A DNA stretch of 57,650 nt from Pseudomonadota bacterium (GCA_021846025.1 JAJZDV010000002.1:1-57650); one strand, 5' to 3'; shown: positions 29,820-39,908, counted from the first letter of the stretch. Notes: a model not told the origin generated them from the letters alone. A program made the numbers and translations.

Positions 29820-30587
29820 ATGCGCCTTCAACTGCTATCCGACCTTCACCTGGAAACCGAAACCTTTACTCCGCAACCGGCTCCGGGGGCGGACCTTCTG
29901 GTGCTGGCTGGTGACATCGATGCTGGCCACGATGGGCTGGAGCTTTTCGCCCGTTGGCCCGTGCCCGTGATGTTCGTCGCCGGCAATCACGAATTCGATC
30001 ACAAGGATTTCGATGCCACCCTGCAATCCTTGCGTGACCGCTGCGAGCGTCTGGGCTTCATCATGCTGGAGCGTGAAAGCACCATTCTGCAATTCGGGAA
30101 GCAGCGCGTGCGCTTTCTGGGGACCACGCTCTGGAACGACTTTGACCTGTTCGGCGCGTCGGAACGTTCACGCTGCATGCGCGCCGCACGCTACTTCATC
30201 GAAGAGGTGCAGCGCTCCACCCGTTACGGCCTGCCGATGAATGCCGAGTCCTTGCGCCAGGAAGGTCTGTGCAACAAGGCATGGTTGAGCGATCAACTCC
30301 AAGCCCCGACCAGCGTCCGAGGACAATACGACAAAACCGTGGTCATCACCCATTTCGCGCCGAGTTTGCGCAGCACCGATCTGCGCTACCCCGTGAATGG
30401 CGCAACGGCCAGTTTCTGCAATGCCTACGACGACCTGATCGAGCGCAGCCACCTGTGGATCCACGGTCACCTGCACTGTCGCCACGACTATGCGGTGGGC
30501 ATGTCTCGGGTGGTCTGTAATTCACGCGGGCACGCGAGCAGTGGCGAAGACTACGACTTCCAGCCTCAGGGTGTCTGGGAAGTTTGA
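29820..30587 (+). CDS. Calcineurin-like metallophosphoesterase
   Basis: The 255-residue protein, starting MRLQLLSDLHLE at 29820, has the standard two-metal phosphoesterase motifs: the DLH at residues 9-11, LVLAGDIDAG, VAGNHEFDH, VVITHFAPS and WIHGHLHCRHDY. It probably hydrolyses a phosphomonoester or phosphodiester in the cytoplasm, as there is no signal peptide; the substrate is not evident. It is a single gene, divergent from rpsO and convergent with tsaD. Confidence 0.88.
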   Translation: MRLQLLSDLHLETETFTPQPAPGADLLVLAGDIDAGHDGLELFARWPVPVMFVAGNHEFDHKDFDATLQSLRDRCERLGFIMLERESTILQFGKQRVRFLGTTLWNDFDLFGASERSRCMRAARYFIEEVQRSTRYGLPMNAESLRQEGLCNKAWLSDQLQAPTSVRGQYDKTVVITHFAPSLRSTDLRYPVNGATASFCNAYDDLIERSHLWIHGHLHCRHDYAVGMSRVVCNSRGHASSGEDYDFQPQGVWEV

Positions 30588-30649
30588 GGCCTGACGTTCG
30601 CCGGGTCGACGCATAGCCGAATGCCGCGTTCGGCAGGTCACGGGGGCAA

Positions 30650-31720
30650 TCAAGCAACGTCTGACGCTGCCGCTCCAGCGAGTTCAGCCAAATCCCAGCG
30701 CGGACGGATGTCGAAGGCGTAGCTGTGACTGGCCCTGCCGAGTCCAGCCTGCAAGCGCCTGCAAGCAGCATAGGCAATCATCGGTCCGTTGTCCGTGCAC
30801 CACTGCAAGTCTGGATAGCAGACGCGCACACCGATTTGCTGGCCGACGGCATCGAGCTTTTCGCGCAACCTGCTGTTTGCTCCGACACCACCCGCCACGA
30901 CCAGAGTTGCGCGCCCGGTTTGACGCAAGGCCCGCACCGATTTGCTGCACAGCACATCGGTGATGGCCTCCTGGGTGGATGCAGCCAAGTCGGCACGGCT
31001 TTGCTCGCAGATGTTCGTTCCCAAATGCTTCACCCGGGTCAAGACGGCAGTTTTCAGACCGGCAAACGAAAAATCGAGATCCCTGCTGTGCAATTTGGGC
31101 CTGGGAAAGTCGAACGCTTCGGGGTTGCCGAAAGCCGCTAGCCGAGCGAGTGCTGGTCCGCCCGGATACCCAAGGCCGAGCAGTTTCGCCGACTTGTCGA
31201 AAGCCTCGCCAGCGGCGTCATCCACCGTCTCGCCAAGCAGTTGGTAATGGCCGAGATCGGCCACGTCCAGCAACATCGTGTGCCCTCCTGAGACCAGCAA
31301 GGCAACGAAAGGAAAATCCAGCGTCGGGTCGGACATCAGGGGTGACAACAAATGCCCCTCCAAGTGATGCACCCCCAGGAGCGGCTTGTCTGCGGCCATC
31401 GCCAGTGCCGTCGCCAGACCTGCCCCGACCAGCAAGGCGCCGGCCAAGCCAGGGCCTCGCGTGTAGGCAATCGCGTCCACCTCAGCGAGGGAACAATCCG
31501 CATCGCGCAGGGTCTGCTGCACCAAAGGCAGTGCTCGTGCGATATGGTCGCGGGAAGCCAGTTCGGGCACCACGCCGCCGTAGGCCTGGTGCATCGCCAC
31601 TTGCGAATGCAAGGCATGCGCCAGCAAACCTTCACGGCTGTCGTAGACGGCAATGCCGGTTTCATCGCATGACGTTTCCAGGCCGAGAACGCGAAAGGGT
31701 TCGGATGCGAATTTGGTCAC
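30650..31720 (-). CDS. tsaD: tRNA N6-threonylcarbamoyladenosine transferase TsaD
   Basis: TsaD transfers the threonylcarbamoyl group from TC-AMP to A37 of ANN-decoding tRNAs, with TsaB and TsaE. The 356-residue protein begins at a GTG codon ([17 protein letters not shown] follows) and has the metal-binding [10 protein letters not shown], the ATP-binding ASHDK fold segments [13 protein letters not shown] and [13 protein letters not shown], and [10 protein letters not shown]. It lies divergently from rpsU, the same arrangement as in many proteobacteria. Confidence 0.96.
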   Translation of the reverse strand: MTKFASEPFRVLGLETSCDETGIAVYDSREGLLAHALHSQVAMHQAYGGVVPELASRDHIARALPLVQQTLRDADCSLAEVDAIAYTRGPGLAGALLVGAGLATALAMAADKPLLGVHHLEGHLLSPLMSDPTLDFPFVALLVSGGHTMLLDVADLGHYQLLGETVDDAAGEAFDKSAKLLGLGYPGGPALARLAAFGNPEAFDFPRPKLHSRDLDFSFAGLKTAVLTRVKHLGTNICEQSRADLAASTQEAITDVLCSKSVRALRQTGRATLVVAGGVGANSRLREKLDAVGQQIGVRVCYPDLQWCTDNGPMIAYAACRRLQAGLGRASHSYAFDIRPRWDLAELAGAAASDVA

Positions 31721-31855
31721 GGCTTCGCCTCTGGCGGATACATTGACTCACCCATGTCGTTGGTAGGGCTCAAGGCGGTGTGGTGTGGCGGACACATTGT
31801 CGGTCGATTTTCAACGTCCAGCGCCGGACCGTACCCGCATGGAGGAGGCTCATGC

Positions 31856-31882
31856 CTGACACTTCGTCTGAACCGTTATACT
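31856..31882 (+). promoter_or_regulatory. Candidate rpsU promoter
   Basis: CTGACA (31856-31861) and TATACT (31877-31882) each match 5 of 6 consensus bases on the plus strand, but the 15-bp spacer is short. It lies 67 bp before the rpsU start, in the 229-bp gap between divergent tsaD and rpsU. Nothing else was recognised in this gap. Confidence 0.4.
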
Positions 31883-31949
31883 TTACAAGTTTGTTTCGTC
31901 CAATCCAGCCGGGTTATGCTCGAGCTTTGCTGAAAGGTAGTTGTTTGCA

Positions 31950-32162
31950 ATGACCACGATTCGCATCAAAGAAAATGAACCCTTCGATGTTGCACTGCGC
32001 CGATTCAAGCGCACGATTGAAAAACTCGGCTTGTTGACCGATCTGCGCGCTCGCCAGTTCTACGAAAAACCGACCGCCGAGCGCAAGCGCAAGAAAGCAG
32101 CCGCCGTGAAGCGCCACTACAAGCGCATTCGCAGTCACATGCTGCCCAAACGCCTGTACTGA
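31950..32162 (+). CDS. rpsU: 30S ribosomal protein S21
   Basis: S21 assists initiation on the small subunit near the anti-Shine-Dalgarno region. The 70-residue protein starts [19 protein letters not shown] at 31950 and ends in the basic tail [15 protein letters not shown]. It is very Lys/Arg rich. It is followed by a strong terminator and then yqeY, but not by dnaG and rpoD. Confidence 0.96.
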   Translation: MTTIRIKENEPFDVALRRFKRTIEKLGLLTDLRARQFYEKPTAERKRKKAAAVKRHYKRIRSHMLPKRLY

Positions 32163-32249
32163 ACTCTGGGCTGCCCGCAGCCTGGCCTGCCGGGCTCAGA
32201 CCTTGGTTCTGGGTTTCGTGTTTTTCCGGTGCTGATGGATCCGAATGCT

Positions 32250-32280
32250 GCCCGCCAGACCTTGCGTTTGCGGGCTTTTT
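32250..32280 (+). terminator. Rho-independent terminator after rpsU
   Basis: GCCCGC (32250-32255) pairs with GCGGGC (32270-32275), followed directly by TTTTT. It lies 88 bp after rpsU and ends only a few bases before the yqeY start, so it probably attenuates expression of yqeY. Confidence 0.7.
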
Positions 32281-32286
32281 GCCATG

Positions 32287-32736
32287 ATGAACCTTAAAAC
32301 ACGCATTCAAGACGATATGAAGACCGCCATGCGCGCCAGGGAGTCCGATCGCCTTGGTGCCATTCGCATGCTGCTGGCTGCCATCAAGCAGAAAGAAGTC
32401 GACGAGCGCATGGAACTCGATGATGCGGCCATTGTTGCCATCCTCGACAAGATGATCAAGCAACGCCACGATTCCATCAGCCAGTTCGAGGCAGGAGGTC
32501 GCGAAGACCTGGCCGCGAAGGAGCGACTGGAAATCACCGTCCTGCAGCCCTATTTGCCGCAACGCCTGAGCGGCGACGCACTTGATCTGGAAATCCGTGC
32601 TGTGATGAACGAGGTCGGGGCTCTTGCACCGCAAGACCTTGGCAAGGTGATGGGGCCGCTGAAGAAGCGTTTGGCGGGCCGTGCCGATATGGCAGTCGCT
32701 TCGGCACGTGTCAAAGCCTTGCTGAGCCTAACCTGA
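32287..32736 (+). CDS. GatB/YqeY domain protein
   Basis: The 149-residue protein starts MNLKTRIQDDMKTAMRA; an adjacent ATG at 32284 is equivalent. It is a stand-alone YqeY domain, related to the tail domain of amidotransferase GatB, which binds tRNA. Conserved parts include RLGAIRMLLAAIKQKEVDE, the middle ISQFEAGGREDLAAKE and the C-terminal GKVMGPLKKRLAGRADMAV. Its cellular role is not established. There is no Shine-Dalgarno sequence because the rpsU terminator tail abuts the start. It normally lies between rpsU and dnaG; here dnaG is absent. Confidence 0.9.
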   Translation: MNLKTRIQDDMKTAMRARESDRLGAIRMLLAAIKQKEVDERMELDDAAIVAILDKMIKQRHDSISQFEAGGREDLAAKERLEITVLQPYLPQRLSGDALDLEIRAVMNEVGALAPQDLGKVMGPLKKRLAGRADMAVASARVKALLSLT

Positions 32737-32738
32737 GT

Positions 32739-32782
32739 TTGCACCAAGAATCGGTCGCACTTGCCACGAATCTGCCGCACCT
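32739..32782. repeat. Short tandem imperfect repeat, possible IS-end remnant
   Basis: CCAAGAATCGGTCGCAC (32744-32760) and CCACGAATCTGCCGCAC (32764-32780) match at 14 of 17 positions with a 20-bp period; a degraded third unit may follow. The repeats start just after the yqeY stop. They resemble, from memory, the repeated transposase-binding ends of IS21-family elements. No transposase gene is nearby. The remaining sequence to 32890 has only a weak 6-bp hairpin (32865-32884). Confidence 0.4.
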
Positions 32783-32890
32783 GGACGAGTTTGGTACGCG
32801 ACAGCGCTGCGTCGATTGATGTGTGCTGGGCAACGCCAAGTTGACTTGATTTTCCTCGCAAGGGACAGCCTGAACGATGGCTGTGAAGGA

Positions 32891-33679
32891 TCAGACCCGT
32901 TCGATCCGGGCGTAAGCCGAGTGGTTGTGGATGGATTCGAAATTCTCGGCCTCCACCACATAGCCGCCGATGCGCGCATCGCCTTGCACGCGAGCAGCCA
33001 CATCGCGCACCAAGTCTTCGACGAATTTCGGGTTGTCGTAGGCATGCTCGGTGACGAATTTCTCGTCCGGCCGCTTCAGCAGACCCCAGATTTCGCAAGA
33101 GGCTTCCTCTTCAGCCATGCGGATGAGTTGTTCAAAGGCGACTGGCGCCTTGAGTCGCGCCGAGATGGTGATGTGCGAGCGCTGGTTGTGTGCGCCGTAC
33201 TCGGAAATTTCCTTGGAACATGGACAGAGTGCCTTGACCGGCACCTGCACACGTGCGGTCACTTGGGCGCGATCCCCTTGCACCTGCACGATCCACGCAG
33301 CCTCGTAGTCCATCAGGCTCTGCACGCCGCTGATGGGGGCTGTCTTGCGCACGAACAGGGGAAAACGCAATTCGAGCCGTCCCGCATCGGCTTGCAGACG
33401 CCGCCGCATGGTCTGGGTGAGTGCGATGACCCCGGCATAGTCCAGAGGGGCGTCGATGGCTTCGAGGATTTCAACGAAGCGCGACATATGCGTACCCTTT
33501 TTCTCGGCAGGCAGCGCGACATCGGCATCCACCATGGCCACGGTGGGCTGGTTGCTGCCATCGGCCATGCAGACATTCAAGGGATAGCGCAGACTCTTGA
33601 TGCCGACGCGCTGGATCGGAATGTGGCGGGTATCGGTCGTGCTTTGGATGTCTGGTATGGCTTCAAAGGGTTTGTTCAT
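32891..33679 (-). CDS. folE2: GTP cyclohydrolase FolE2
   Basis: FolE2 (type IB) converts GTP to dihydroneopterin triphosphate, the first step to folate and queuosine, and unlike FolE works with metals other than zinc. The 262-residue protein has the family motif [20 protein letters not shown] with the active-site Cys, preceded by [18 protein letters not shown]-type sequence, and ends [13 protein letters not shown]. FolE2 genes are often zinc-regulated, but I see no Zur-box palindrome in the 174-bp upstream gap. It is co-directional with dxs. Confidence 0.95.
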   Translation of the reverse strand: MNKPFEAIPDIQSTTDTRHIPIQRVGIKSLRYPLNVCMADGSNQPTVAMVDADVALPAEKKGTHMSRFVEILEAIDAPLDYAGVIALTQTMRRRLQADAGRLELRFPLFVRKTAPISGVQSLMDYEAAWIVQVQGDRAQVTARVQVPVKALCPCSKEISEYGAHNQRSHITISARLKAPVAFEQLIRMAEEEASCEIWGLLKRPDEKFVTEHAYDNPKFVEDLVRDVAARVQGDARIGGYVVEAENFESIHNHSAYARIERV

Positions 33680-33853
33680 GGTCGGGCTGGTCTTTTTGGG
33701 TCAGGCCTGGACGTGCGATTTGTTGACGTATTTATTCAAGATTATCGTGACTTGTGCATTCCCCGTGCCTGATCGGGAATCCCGGTTGAGCCTGGCTGCC
33801 GTACCGCATCCGATGCTGATGGACTTGCAAACTCGGGCTGCGATGCCACGGCG

Positions 33854-35767
33854 TCAATCGTTGGCGGCGCGTCTCCGTGGTTCCGGTTCCTCGCCTCCTG
33901 CCTGTGGAAAGCGCGCGCGGATGCTGCGCAAGAGGCCGGTTGCCTCCAGGCCGCAGGCGGCCATGATCTGTGCGGGGTCGCCATGCTCCAGCCACGCATC
34001 CGGCAAGCCGAGATTCAATACGGGGATCTGCAGCCCCAAGGCATGCAAGGCCTCAAGGCATGCAGCTCCAGCGCCTCCCTGCACCACGCCCTCTTCGACC
34101 GTCACCAGGGCATCGTGACTCAATGCCATGCAACGCAGCATGTCGACATCCAGCGGCTTGATGAAGCGCATATTGATGACGCTTGCATCCAGCGCCTCGG
34201 CCGCCTGCAGGGCCGCGTACAACACCGGGCCGAAAGTCAGAATGGCGATGCGGTGGTCCGCTCTTGCGTGCGACTCGCGCCGCTGCTGGGCGCGCCCGAG
34301 AGGCAAGGCATCGAGGGTGGAGCGGTCGACGTGCGCCCCGATTCCGGACCCGCGCGGGTAGCGCACGGCCGCGGGTCCATCCAGGTTGAAGCCGGTGGAC
34401 AACATTTGCCGGCACTCCAGCTCATCGGCAGGCGCCATCACGGAGAATCCAGGCAGGCAGCGAAGGGCCGGAATATCGAAAGCGCCGGTATGCGTCGCGC
34501 CATCGGCGCCGACCACGCCGGCACGGTCGATGGCAAACAACACGGGCAGATGCTGAATCGCCACGTCGTGAATGACCTGATCGTAAGCGCGCTGCAGGAA
34601 GGTGGAATAAATGGCGACCACGGGCTTCATGCCCTCGCATGCCAGACCGGCGGCGAAGGTCACGGCATGCTGCTCGGCGATGCCAACGTCGTGATAGCGC
34701 TCGGGGAAAAGCTTGGTGAATTCCACCAAGCCCGAGCCCTCACACATGGCCGGGGTGATGGCCACGAGGCGTTCGTCGCGCCTTGCTGTGTCACACAGCC
34801 ACTGGCCGAAGACTTGCGCGTAGGTTGGCTTGGGAGCGACCGCTGGAGGCTTGATACCCTCGGCGGGGTTGAAGCGACCCGGACCGTGGTAGGTGATGGG
34901 ATCGGCCTCGGCCAGCTTGTAGCCATAGCCCTTCTTCGTGACAACGTGCAGCAGCCTTGGTCCGGTGCGTTCGCGCAGATTTTCCAGCGTCGGAATCAGG
35001 GCGTGCAGGTCATGGCCATCGATGGGACCGACATAGTCGAAGCCGAATTCCTCGAACAGGGTGCCGGGCGCGACCAGGCCCTTGGCATGCTCTTCCAGGC
35101 GCCGGGCCAGTTCAAACAGGGGCGGCGGCGCAACCTTCAAAACTTGCTTGGCGGCGCCACGCGCATGGGCGTAGAAGCGGCCGGACAGCAAGCGCGCCAG
35201 GTAACGGTTGAGCGCACCGACGGGGGCGGATATCGACATGTCGTTGTCGTTGAGCACGACCAAGAGATCGGCCTCGGGATGCACGCCTGCATTGTTCAGC
35301 GCCTCGAAAGCCATGCCGCCCGTCATGGCGCCGTCTCCGATCACGGCCACGACCTTGCGGCGTTCGCCTTTGTGCTGTGCGGCCAGTGCCATGCCCAGAG
35401 CGGCCGAAATGGACGTGGATGAATGTGCCGTACCGAAACTGTCATACGGTGACTCTTCGCGTCGCGGGAAGCCTGACAAGCCGTTGAGTTGGCGCAATGT
35501 GTCCATCTGCTGGCGCCGCCCGGTGAGAATCTTGTGGGCGTAGGTCTGGTGGCCCACGTCCCACACCAGACGGTCGTGCGGGGTGTCGAAAACGTAGTGC
35601 AAGGCCACGGTGAGTTCGACCGTGCCAAGGTTGGACGAAAGATGCCCGCCGGTGCGCGAGACCGTGTCCAGGATGAATTGGCGCAGTTGCTGGACCAATT
35701 GCTGCAATTGTTCGGGTTGAAGCCGCCGCAGGTCGTGCGGATCTTCAATGCGTTCGAGCAAATCCAT
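33854..35767 (-). CDS. dxs: 1-deoxy-D-xylulose-5-phosphate synthase
   Basis: DXS condenses pyruvate and glyceraldehyde 3-phosphate, the entry step of the MEP isoprenoid pathway. The 637-residue protein from ATG 35767 ([16 protein letters not shown]) has the thiamine-diphosphate motif [18 protein letters not shown] with NDNDMSIS, the catalytic Glu in [12 protein letters not shown], and the C-terminal transketolase domain. The longer open frame upstream runs through ispA in another frame and is rejected. It starts 2 bp after the ispA stop. Confidence 0.97.
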   Translation of the reverse strand: MDLLERIEDPHDLRRLQPEQLQQLVQQLRQFILDTVSRTGGHLSSNLGTVELTVALHYVFDTPHDRLVWDVGHQTYAHKILTGRRQQMDTLRQLNGLSGFPRREESPYDSFGTAHSSTSISAALGMALAAQHKGERRKVVAVIGDGAMTGGMAFEALNNAGVHPEADLLVVLNDNDMSISAPVGALNRYLARLLSGRFYAHARGAAKQVLKVAPPPLFELARRLEEHAKGLVAPGTLFEEFGFDYVGPIDGHDLHALIPTLENLRERTGPRLLHVVTKKGYGYKLAEADPITYHGPGRFNPAEGIKPPAVAPKPTYAQVFGQWLCDTARRDERLVAITPAMCEGSGLVEFTKLFPERYHDVGIAEQHAVTFAAGLACEGMKPVVAIYSTFLQRAYDQVIHDVAIQHLPVLFAIDRAGVVGADGATHTGAFDIPALRCLPGFSVMAPADELECRQMLSTGFNLDGPAAVRYPRGSGIGAHVDRSTLDALPLGRAQQRRESHARADHRIAILTFGPVLYAALQAAEALDASVINMRFIKPLDVDMLRCMALSHDALVTVEEGVVQGGAGAACLEALHALGLQIPVLNLGLPDAWLEHGDPAQIMAACGLEATGLLRSIRARFPQAGGEEPEPRRRAAND

Positions 35768-35769
35768 GC

Positions 35770-36696
35770 TCAATGGCTCCTGATGACGATGCGCCGAGCC
35801 AGTTCGGCCAGTGGCTCGGCACGCAGCCGACGGGAGGGAGGCAAGCTGTCGAGCGCCTGCAGCGCCTGGCCCAGCAGTTCCCGCGCAAGATCCTGGGCCG
35901 CCTGCTGCCCGAGCAAGGTGACGAAGGTGGCCTTGCGCTGCGCAGCATCCTTGCCGGCGGTCTTGCCCAGCGTGGCGGAGTCGGTGCTGGCGTCGAGCAC
36001 ATCGTCCACGACTTGGAAAGCCAAGCCGATGGCATCGGCATAGCGGTCCAGAACGGTCTCCGCACGCCTGCGCTCCTCGGCCTGCCAATGACCAGGCTCG
36101 ACGCAGGCCAAGCCCATCAGCAGGCTGGCCTTGAGCAAGGCTCCGGTCTTGTGACGGTGCATCTCGCTCAGTTCCTCCACATCCAGCACTCGGCCGGTTG
36201 CCGCAAGATCGAGCGCCTGCCCGCCTGCCATGCCACGCACACCCGCGGCCGTGGCAAGCAGGGCGCACAGTCTGGCCTGGATGCTGGTGGAAATCTGCCG
36301 GTTGGAGGTCAACACCTCGAAGGCCCGCGCCTGCAGGGCATCGCCCGCCAGCAGCGCCGTGGCTTCTCCGAACCGCACATGCGTCGTGGGTTGCCCGCGG
36401 CGCAACGTATCGTTATCCATGCAGGGCAGATCATCATGGACCAGGGAATAGGCATGCACCAGTTCCACGGCGCAAGCGGCTGCGTCCATGGCTTGGGGAT
36501 CGGCATCGAAGCATTCGCCAGCAGCCCAGACCAGCAAGGGTCTGATCCGCTTACCCCCCAAGGCAGCGGCATAGTGCATCGCCTCCGCCAGAGGAGGGCT
36601 GGTGGCAGCTTGCCATGGAAGCTGGGCGTCGATCAGCGTCTGGATCCGTCGCAGACGCAAGTCGGCCCAGGCCTGAAACGAACGGCTGGAAGTCAT
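35770..36696 (-). CDS. ispA: Farnesyl diphosphate synthase
   Basis: This short-chain polyprenyl synthase makes farnesyl diphosphate for ubiquinone side chains and undecaprenyl phosphate. The 308-residue form from ATG 36696 begins [17 protein letters not shown]. It has GGKRIRPLL, the first Asp-rich motif DDLPCMDND, and the second in VVDDVLD. An ATG at 36783, 4 bp after the xseB stop, would give 337 residues with an atypical N-terminus; neither start has a strong ribosome site. It is between xseB and dxs, the usual trio. Confidence 0.95.
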   Translation of the reverse strand: MTSSRSFQAWADLRLRRIQTLIDAQLPWQAATSPPLAEAMHYAAALGGKRIRPLLVWAAGECFDADPQAMDAAACAVELVHAYSLVHDDLPCMDNDTLRRGQPTTHVRFGEATALLAGDALQARAFEVLTSNRQISTSIQARLCALLATAAGVRGMAGGQALDLAATGRVLDVEELSEMHRHKTGALLKASLLMGLACVEPGHWQAEERRRAETVLDRYADAIGLAFQVVDDVLDASTDSATLGKTAGKDAAQRKATFVTLLGQQAAQDLARELLGQALQALDSLPPSRRLRAEPLAELARRIVIRSH

Positions 36697-36787
36697 GATC
36701 TGCAGCGGCAAGGCCGGACAAGTGGCCGCTTCCTGCCCTGGCATGGACAGGTCTGCAGCCTGCAGGGTGGATGACCTGGACATGCCG

Positions 36788-37048
36788 TCAGTTTCCGGGC
36801 GAGCGGTCGCCTGCATAGGGCTTGAGTTCGGCGCCGTCCAGGATCTGGATCTGCTGCTCGACCGATTCCAGCTTCTCGCGGCAGTAACGCAGCAGGGTCG
36901 ATCCACGCTGATAAGACTTGAGCATGTCGTCCAGGCTCATCTGTCCGGATTCAAGCTGCAGGACAAGCCGCTCCAGTTCCACGACAGCCTGCTCATAGCT
37001 TTCAGGAGGACCATCGGCTTGGATGGGTTTGCGCGTGCTGGCATTCAT
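36788..37048 (-). CDS. xseB: Exodeoxyribonuclease VII small subunit
   Basis: XseB is the small regulatory subunit of exonuclease VII; several copies bind each XseA catalytic subunit (not in this window). The 86-residue protein is helical and contains the family pattern [26 protein letters not shown] followed by [20 protein letters not shown] (both given in part order only). It is the first gene of the xseB-ispA-dxs unit and divergent from the Rieske oxygenase gene. Confidence 0.94.
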   Translation of the reverse strand: MNASTRKPIQADGPPESYEQAVVELERLVLQLESGQMSLDDMLKSYQRGSTLLRYCREKLESVEQQIQILDGAELKPYAGDRSPGN

Positions 37049-37253
37049 GCGAGTGGTTGCGTCACCGCTGGCCTGGCTCTCCGGGCCTGGCGGCTCGGCT
37101 CAAGGCGGCGGATCGTGATGAGGTTTCGAGATGAATATTTTATGGGCAGCGGCGAAACACAGGGCCCGCAGGCTCCTCAACCCCCTCGGCGGGTCCGGTC
37201 TAGAATCGCCCGGCCGTTTATGGATTGATTTTTCAGGAGATGACAAGCCCATC

Positions 37254-38387
37254 ATGTCGGATTTGAGTGTGCATCTGGCCCCGAGCAAAACCCAACTGCC
37301 GGTCACGGCATATTTTGACGTCGAGCTGTATGCGAAGGAGAAACAACTCATCTTCGATGCCGGGCCCCGCTATCTCGGACATGAACTGGCCGTGCCCGAC
37401 GCTGGAGACTATTTCGCGCTGCCCCAGGAAGGTGAAGGCCGCGTCTTGCTGCGCAGCGCCCAGGGCGCTGTGGACTTGCTCTCCAACGTCTGCCGCCATC
37501 GCCAGGCCGTGATGCTCAAGGGCCGTGGCCATACGGGGCGCAACATCGTGTGTCCGCTGCACCGCTGGACCTACGAGCTTGACGGCGAGTTGATCGGCGC
37601 GCCGCACTTCGCACAGGATCCGTGTCTGCATCTGCAGCGCTACGCCCGCCCGCAGCGATGGAACGGCCTGCTGTTCGAGCGCAACGGCTTCGACGTCTCC
37701 AGCGCACTCCGGGGGCTGGACAAACCACAGGCTTTTGATTTCAGCGGCCATGTGCTCGACCACATCGAACACCATGTCTGCGACTACAACTGGAAGACCT
37801 TCATCGAGGTCTATCTGGAGGACTACCACGTCGGCCCCTTTCACCCCGGTCTCGGTCAGTTCGTGACTTGCGACGACCTGGCCTGGCAGTTCGGCACCGA
37901 GTTCAGCGTGCAGACGGTCGGCATCAACAATGCGCTGCGCAAGGCCGGCAGCGCGGCCTATGCCAAGTGGCACGAGGCGGTGCTGAATTTCCGCGGCGGC
38001 GTGCCGCCCGAGCATGGCGCCATCTGGCTCACGCTCTACCCCAACATCATGGTGGAGTGGTACCCCCATGTGCTGGTGGTGTCGGCGCTGCATCCACTGG
38101 GGCCGCAGAAAACCATGAATGTGGTGGAGTTCTACTACCCCGAGGAAATTGCGGCGTTCGAACGCGACTTCATCGAGGCCGAACGCGCCGCTTACATGGA
38201 AACCTGTGTCGAGGACGACGAGATCGCTCTGCGCATGGACGCCGGGCGTCGCGCGCTGATGCAGCGCGGCGACGACCAGGCCGGGCCGTACCAGTCACCG
38301 CTGGAAGACGGCATGCGGCATTTCCACGAGTGGTACCGGAGCAAGCTGGGTCTGCCCTGGAGCCTGAACAAGCCCGAGGATGCCTGA
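37254..38387 (+). CDS. Rieske non-heme iron oxygenase, alpha-subunit type
   Basis: The 377-residue protein has an N-terminal Rieske [2Fe-2S] domain with ligands Cys80, His82, Cys100 and His103 (CRHR and CPLHRW), then a catalytic SRPBCC-like domain with EDYHVGPFH, where His192 and His197 probably bind mononuclear iron. Such enzymes hydroxylate or demethylate aromatic rings or quaternary amines, using electrons from a separate reductase. No reductase or beta subunit is nearby. The ATG at 37254 has an AGGAG about 15 bp upstream. Its stop overlaps a possible start of the sulfurtransferase gene. Substrate unknown. Confidence 0.88.
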   Translation: MSDLSVHLAPSKTQLPVTAYFDVELYAKEKQLIFDAGPRYLGHELAVPDAGDYFALPQEGEGRVLLRSAQGAVDLLSNVCRHRQAVMLKGRGHTGRNIVCPLHRWTYELDGELIGAPHFAQDPCLHLQRYARPQRWNGLLFERNGFDVSSALRGLDKPQAFDFSGHVLDHIEHHVCDYNWKTFIEVYLEDYHVGPFHPGLGQFVTCDDLAWQFGTEFSVQTVGINNALRKAGSAAYAKWHEAVLNFRGGVPPEHGAIWLTLYPNIMVEWYPHVLVVSALHPLGPQKTMNVVEFYYPEEIAAFERDFIEAERAAYMETCVEDDEIALRMDAGRRALMQRGDDQAGPYQSPLEDGMRHFHEWYRSKLGLPWSLNKPEDA

Positions 38388-38443
38388 TGCTTCAGGCAGC
38401 CTCGGGGGGCATAATCCGAATTCCGAGGCAGCCCGAGCGCAGC

Positions 38444-39331
38444 ATGAGCACATCTCGCGAGACGCATCAACAGACCGCCTCAGCCTACACAACGCTGATT
38501 TCGGTCGCGCAACTGCAGCAAGCTCCAGCCGACGTGTTCGTGGTCGATTGCAGCCACGAACTGTCCGATGCAGGCGCCGGTGGACGCGACTACGCCAGCG
38601 GCCATATCCCCGGCGCCATCCATCTCCATCTCGACCGCGATCTGGCCTCGCTGCCCAACGGCAGCAACGGCCGTCACCCCTTGCCCGACCGCACCGCACT
38701 GGCCGATCTTCTGGCCCGATGGGGCCTGCGGCGCGACCAGCAAGTGGTCGCTTACGACCGCGCCCAAGGCCCCTATGCGGCGCGGCTGTGGTGGCTGTTG
38801 CGCTGGCTGGGTCACAACGCGGTGGCGGTGCTGGATGGTGGCTGGCAGTCCTGGGTGGCGGCAGGAGGAGCGGTGCAGACCCCTGGCCCCGCGCCGGTGC
38901 AGCGCGGCGATTTCGCCCCCGGCCCGAGCCTGGCACGGTTTGTGAACCTCGACGACATCGTCGCCAATCTGCAGCATCAGCAACGCCTGCTGGTGGATGC
39001 CCGTTCGCTGCAGCGCTACGGCGGCGATGGCGAGACTCTGGACCCCAGGGCCGGTCACATCCCCGGCGCCGTTTGCCGTTTTTTCCGCGACAACCTGACC
39101 GACGATGGCCACTTCAAGCCAGCGCTGGAGTTGCGCACCGAATGGCTGGTGCTGCTGGGCAAACGCAAACCGCATGAGATCGTGAACCAGTGCGGTTCGG
39201 GCGTCTCCGCCTGCCACAACATCCTGGCGCTGGAGCATGCCGGGCTGGGTGGCTCGGCCTTGTATCCGGGATCGTGGAGCGAATGGTGCGCGGACCCGGA
39301 CCGTCCGATGGTCCGCGGCACCGAACCGTAG
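38444..39331 (+). CDS. Two-domain sulfurtransferase (rhodanese/3-mercaptopyruvate type)
   Basis: The 295-residue protein has two rhodanese domains. The first contains YASGHIPGAIHLHLDRDL and lacks the active-site Cys (YDRAQG), as is normal. The second has AGHIPGAVCRFF and the active loop QCGSGVSAC with catalytic Cys near residue 250. The CGSG loop fits 3-mercaptopyruvate or thiosulfate sulfurtransferases of the SseA type. An in-frame ATG at 38387 overlaps the Rieske stop (TGATG) and would add 19 residues, so the two genes may be translationally coupled. No signal peptide, so cytoplasmic. Confidence 0.9.
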   Translation: MSTSRETHQQTASAYTTLISVAQLQQAPADVFVVDCSHELSDAGAGGRDYASGHIPGAIHLHLDRDLASLPNGSNGRHPLPDRTALADLLARWGLRRDQQVVAYDRAQGPYAARLWWLLRWLGHNAVAVLDGGWQSWVAAGGAVQTPGPAPVQRGDFAPGPSLARFVNLDDIVANLQHQQRLLVDARSLQRYGGDGETLDPRAGHIPGAVCRFFRDNLTDDGHFKPALELRTEWLVLLGKRKPHEIVNQCGSGVSACHNILALEHAGLGGSALYPGSWSEWCADPDRPMVRGTEP

Positions 39332-39473
39332 GCTTCGTCCGCTGCGTCCCGGGGTTGAATCAGCCAGCCCGAATCCAGCTCTGACAAAGTTTGCACCAGA
39401 TCAAACCGCTCGTCAGTTTGACGGCGCAAGATACCGTCGTATTCCGATCTTTCACCCAGGCGAGGAGAACACG

Positions 39474-39908
39474 ATGTACACGACGATTCTGGTTCCCACC
39501 GACGGCTCTGAAACCGGTGCCAAGGCCATCGCTCCAGCGGTGCAACTGGCGAAGCTGTGTGGCGCGTCGATCGTCGGCATGACGGTGACCGACCCCTACC
39601 CGTACTCCGGTCTGGCCGAATCCGTGCCCATCACCGCCGACGCCTACCGCGCCAGTATCGACAAGGCTGCCGAAGCCGCACTCCAGCCCCTGGTCGATGC
39701 CTGCGCGGCGGCCACCCTGGACTGTGAGTGCGTCGTGGCCGAAGATGTCCACCCCTGGAAAGCCATTCTTGATGTGGCCAAGGAAAAGCATTGCGATCTG
39801 GTGGTCATGGCTTCCCATGGCAGACGCGGCATGCAGTCCTTGCTGCTGGGCAGCGAAACACAAAAAATTCTCACGCACTCCCAACTGCATGTTCTTGTGG
39901 TGCGCTGA
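39474..39908 (+). CDS. Universal stress protein (UspA family), copy 1
   Basis: The 144-residue protein begins MYTTILVPTDGSETGAKA and ends with the ATP-binding type signature ASHGRRGMQSLLLGSETQKIL, then HVLVVR. A strong GAGGAG ribosome site precedes the ATG at 39474. Single-domain Usp proteins form dimers and bind ATP or AMP, often induced in stasis or low oxygen. A 142-bp gap separates it from the sulfurtransferase, so it may have its own promoter. Confidence 0.92.
   Translation: MYTTILVPTDGSETGAKAIAPAVQLAKLCGASIVGMTVTDPYPYSGLAESVPITADAYRASIDKAAEAALQPLVDACAAATLDCECVVAEDVHPWKAILDVAKEKHCDLVVMASHGRRGMQSLLLGSETQKILTHSQLHVLVVR

Noticed and set aside
33680-33853. Possible Zur site for folE2
   Set aside because: No palindrome close to the Zur consensus was visible upstream.
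35768-36268. N-terminal extension of dxs into ispA
   Set aside because: The extension has no DXS similarity and overlaps ispA in a different frame; ATG 35767 gives a normal-length protein.
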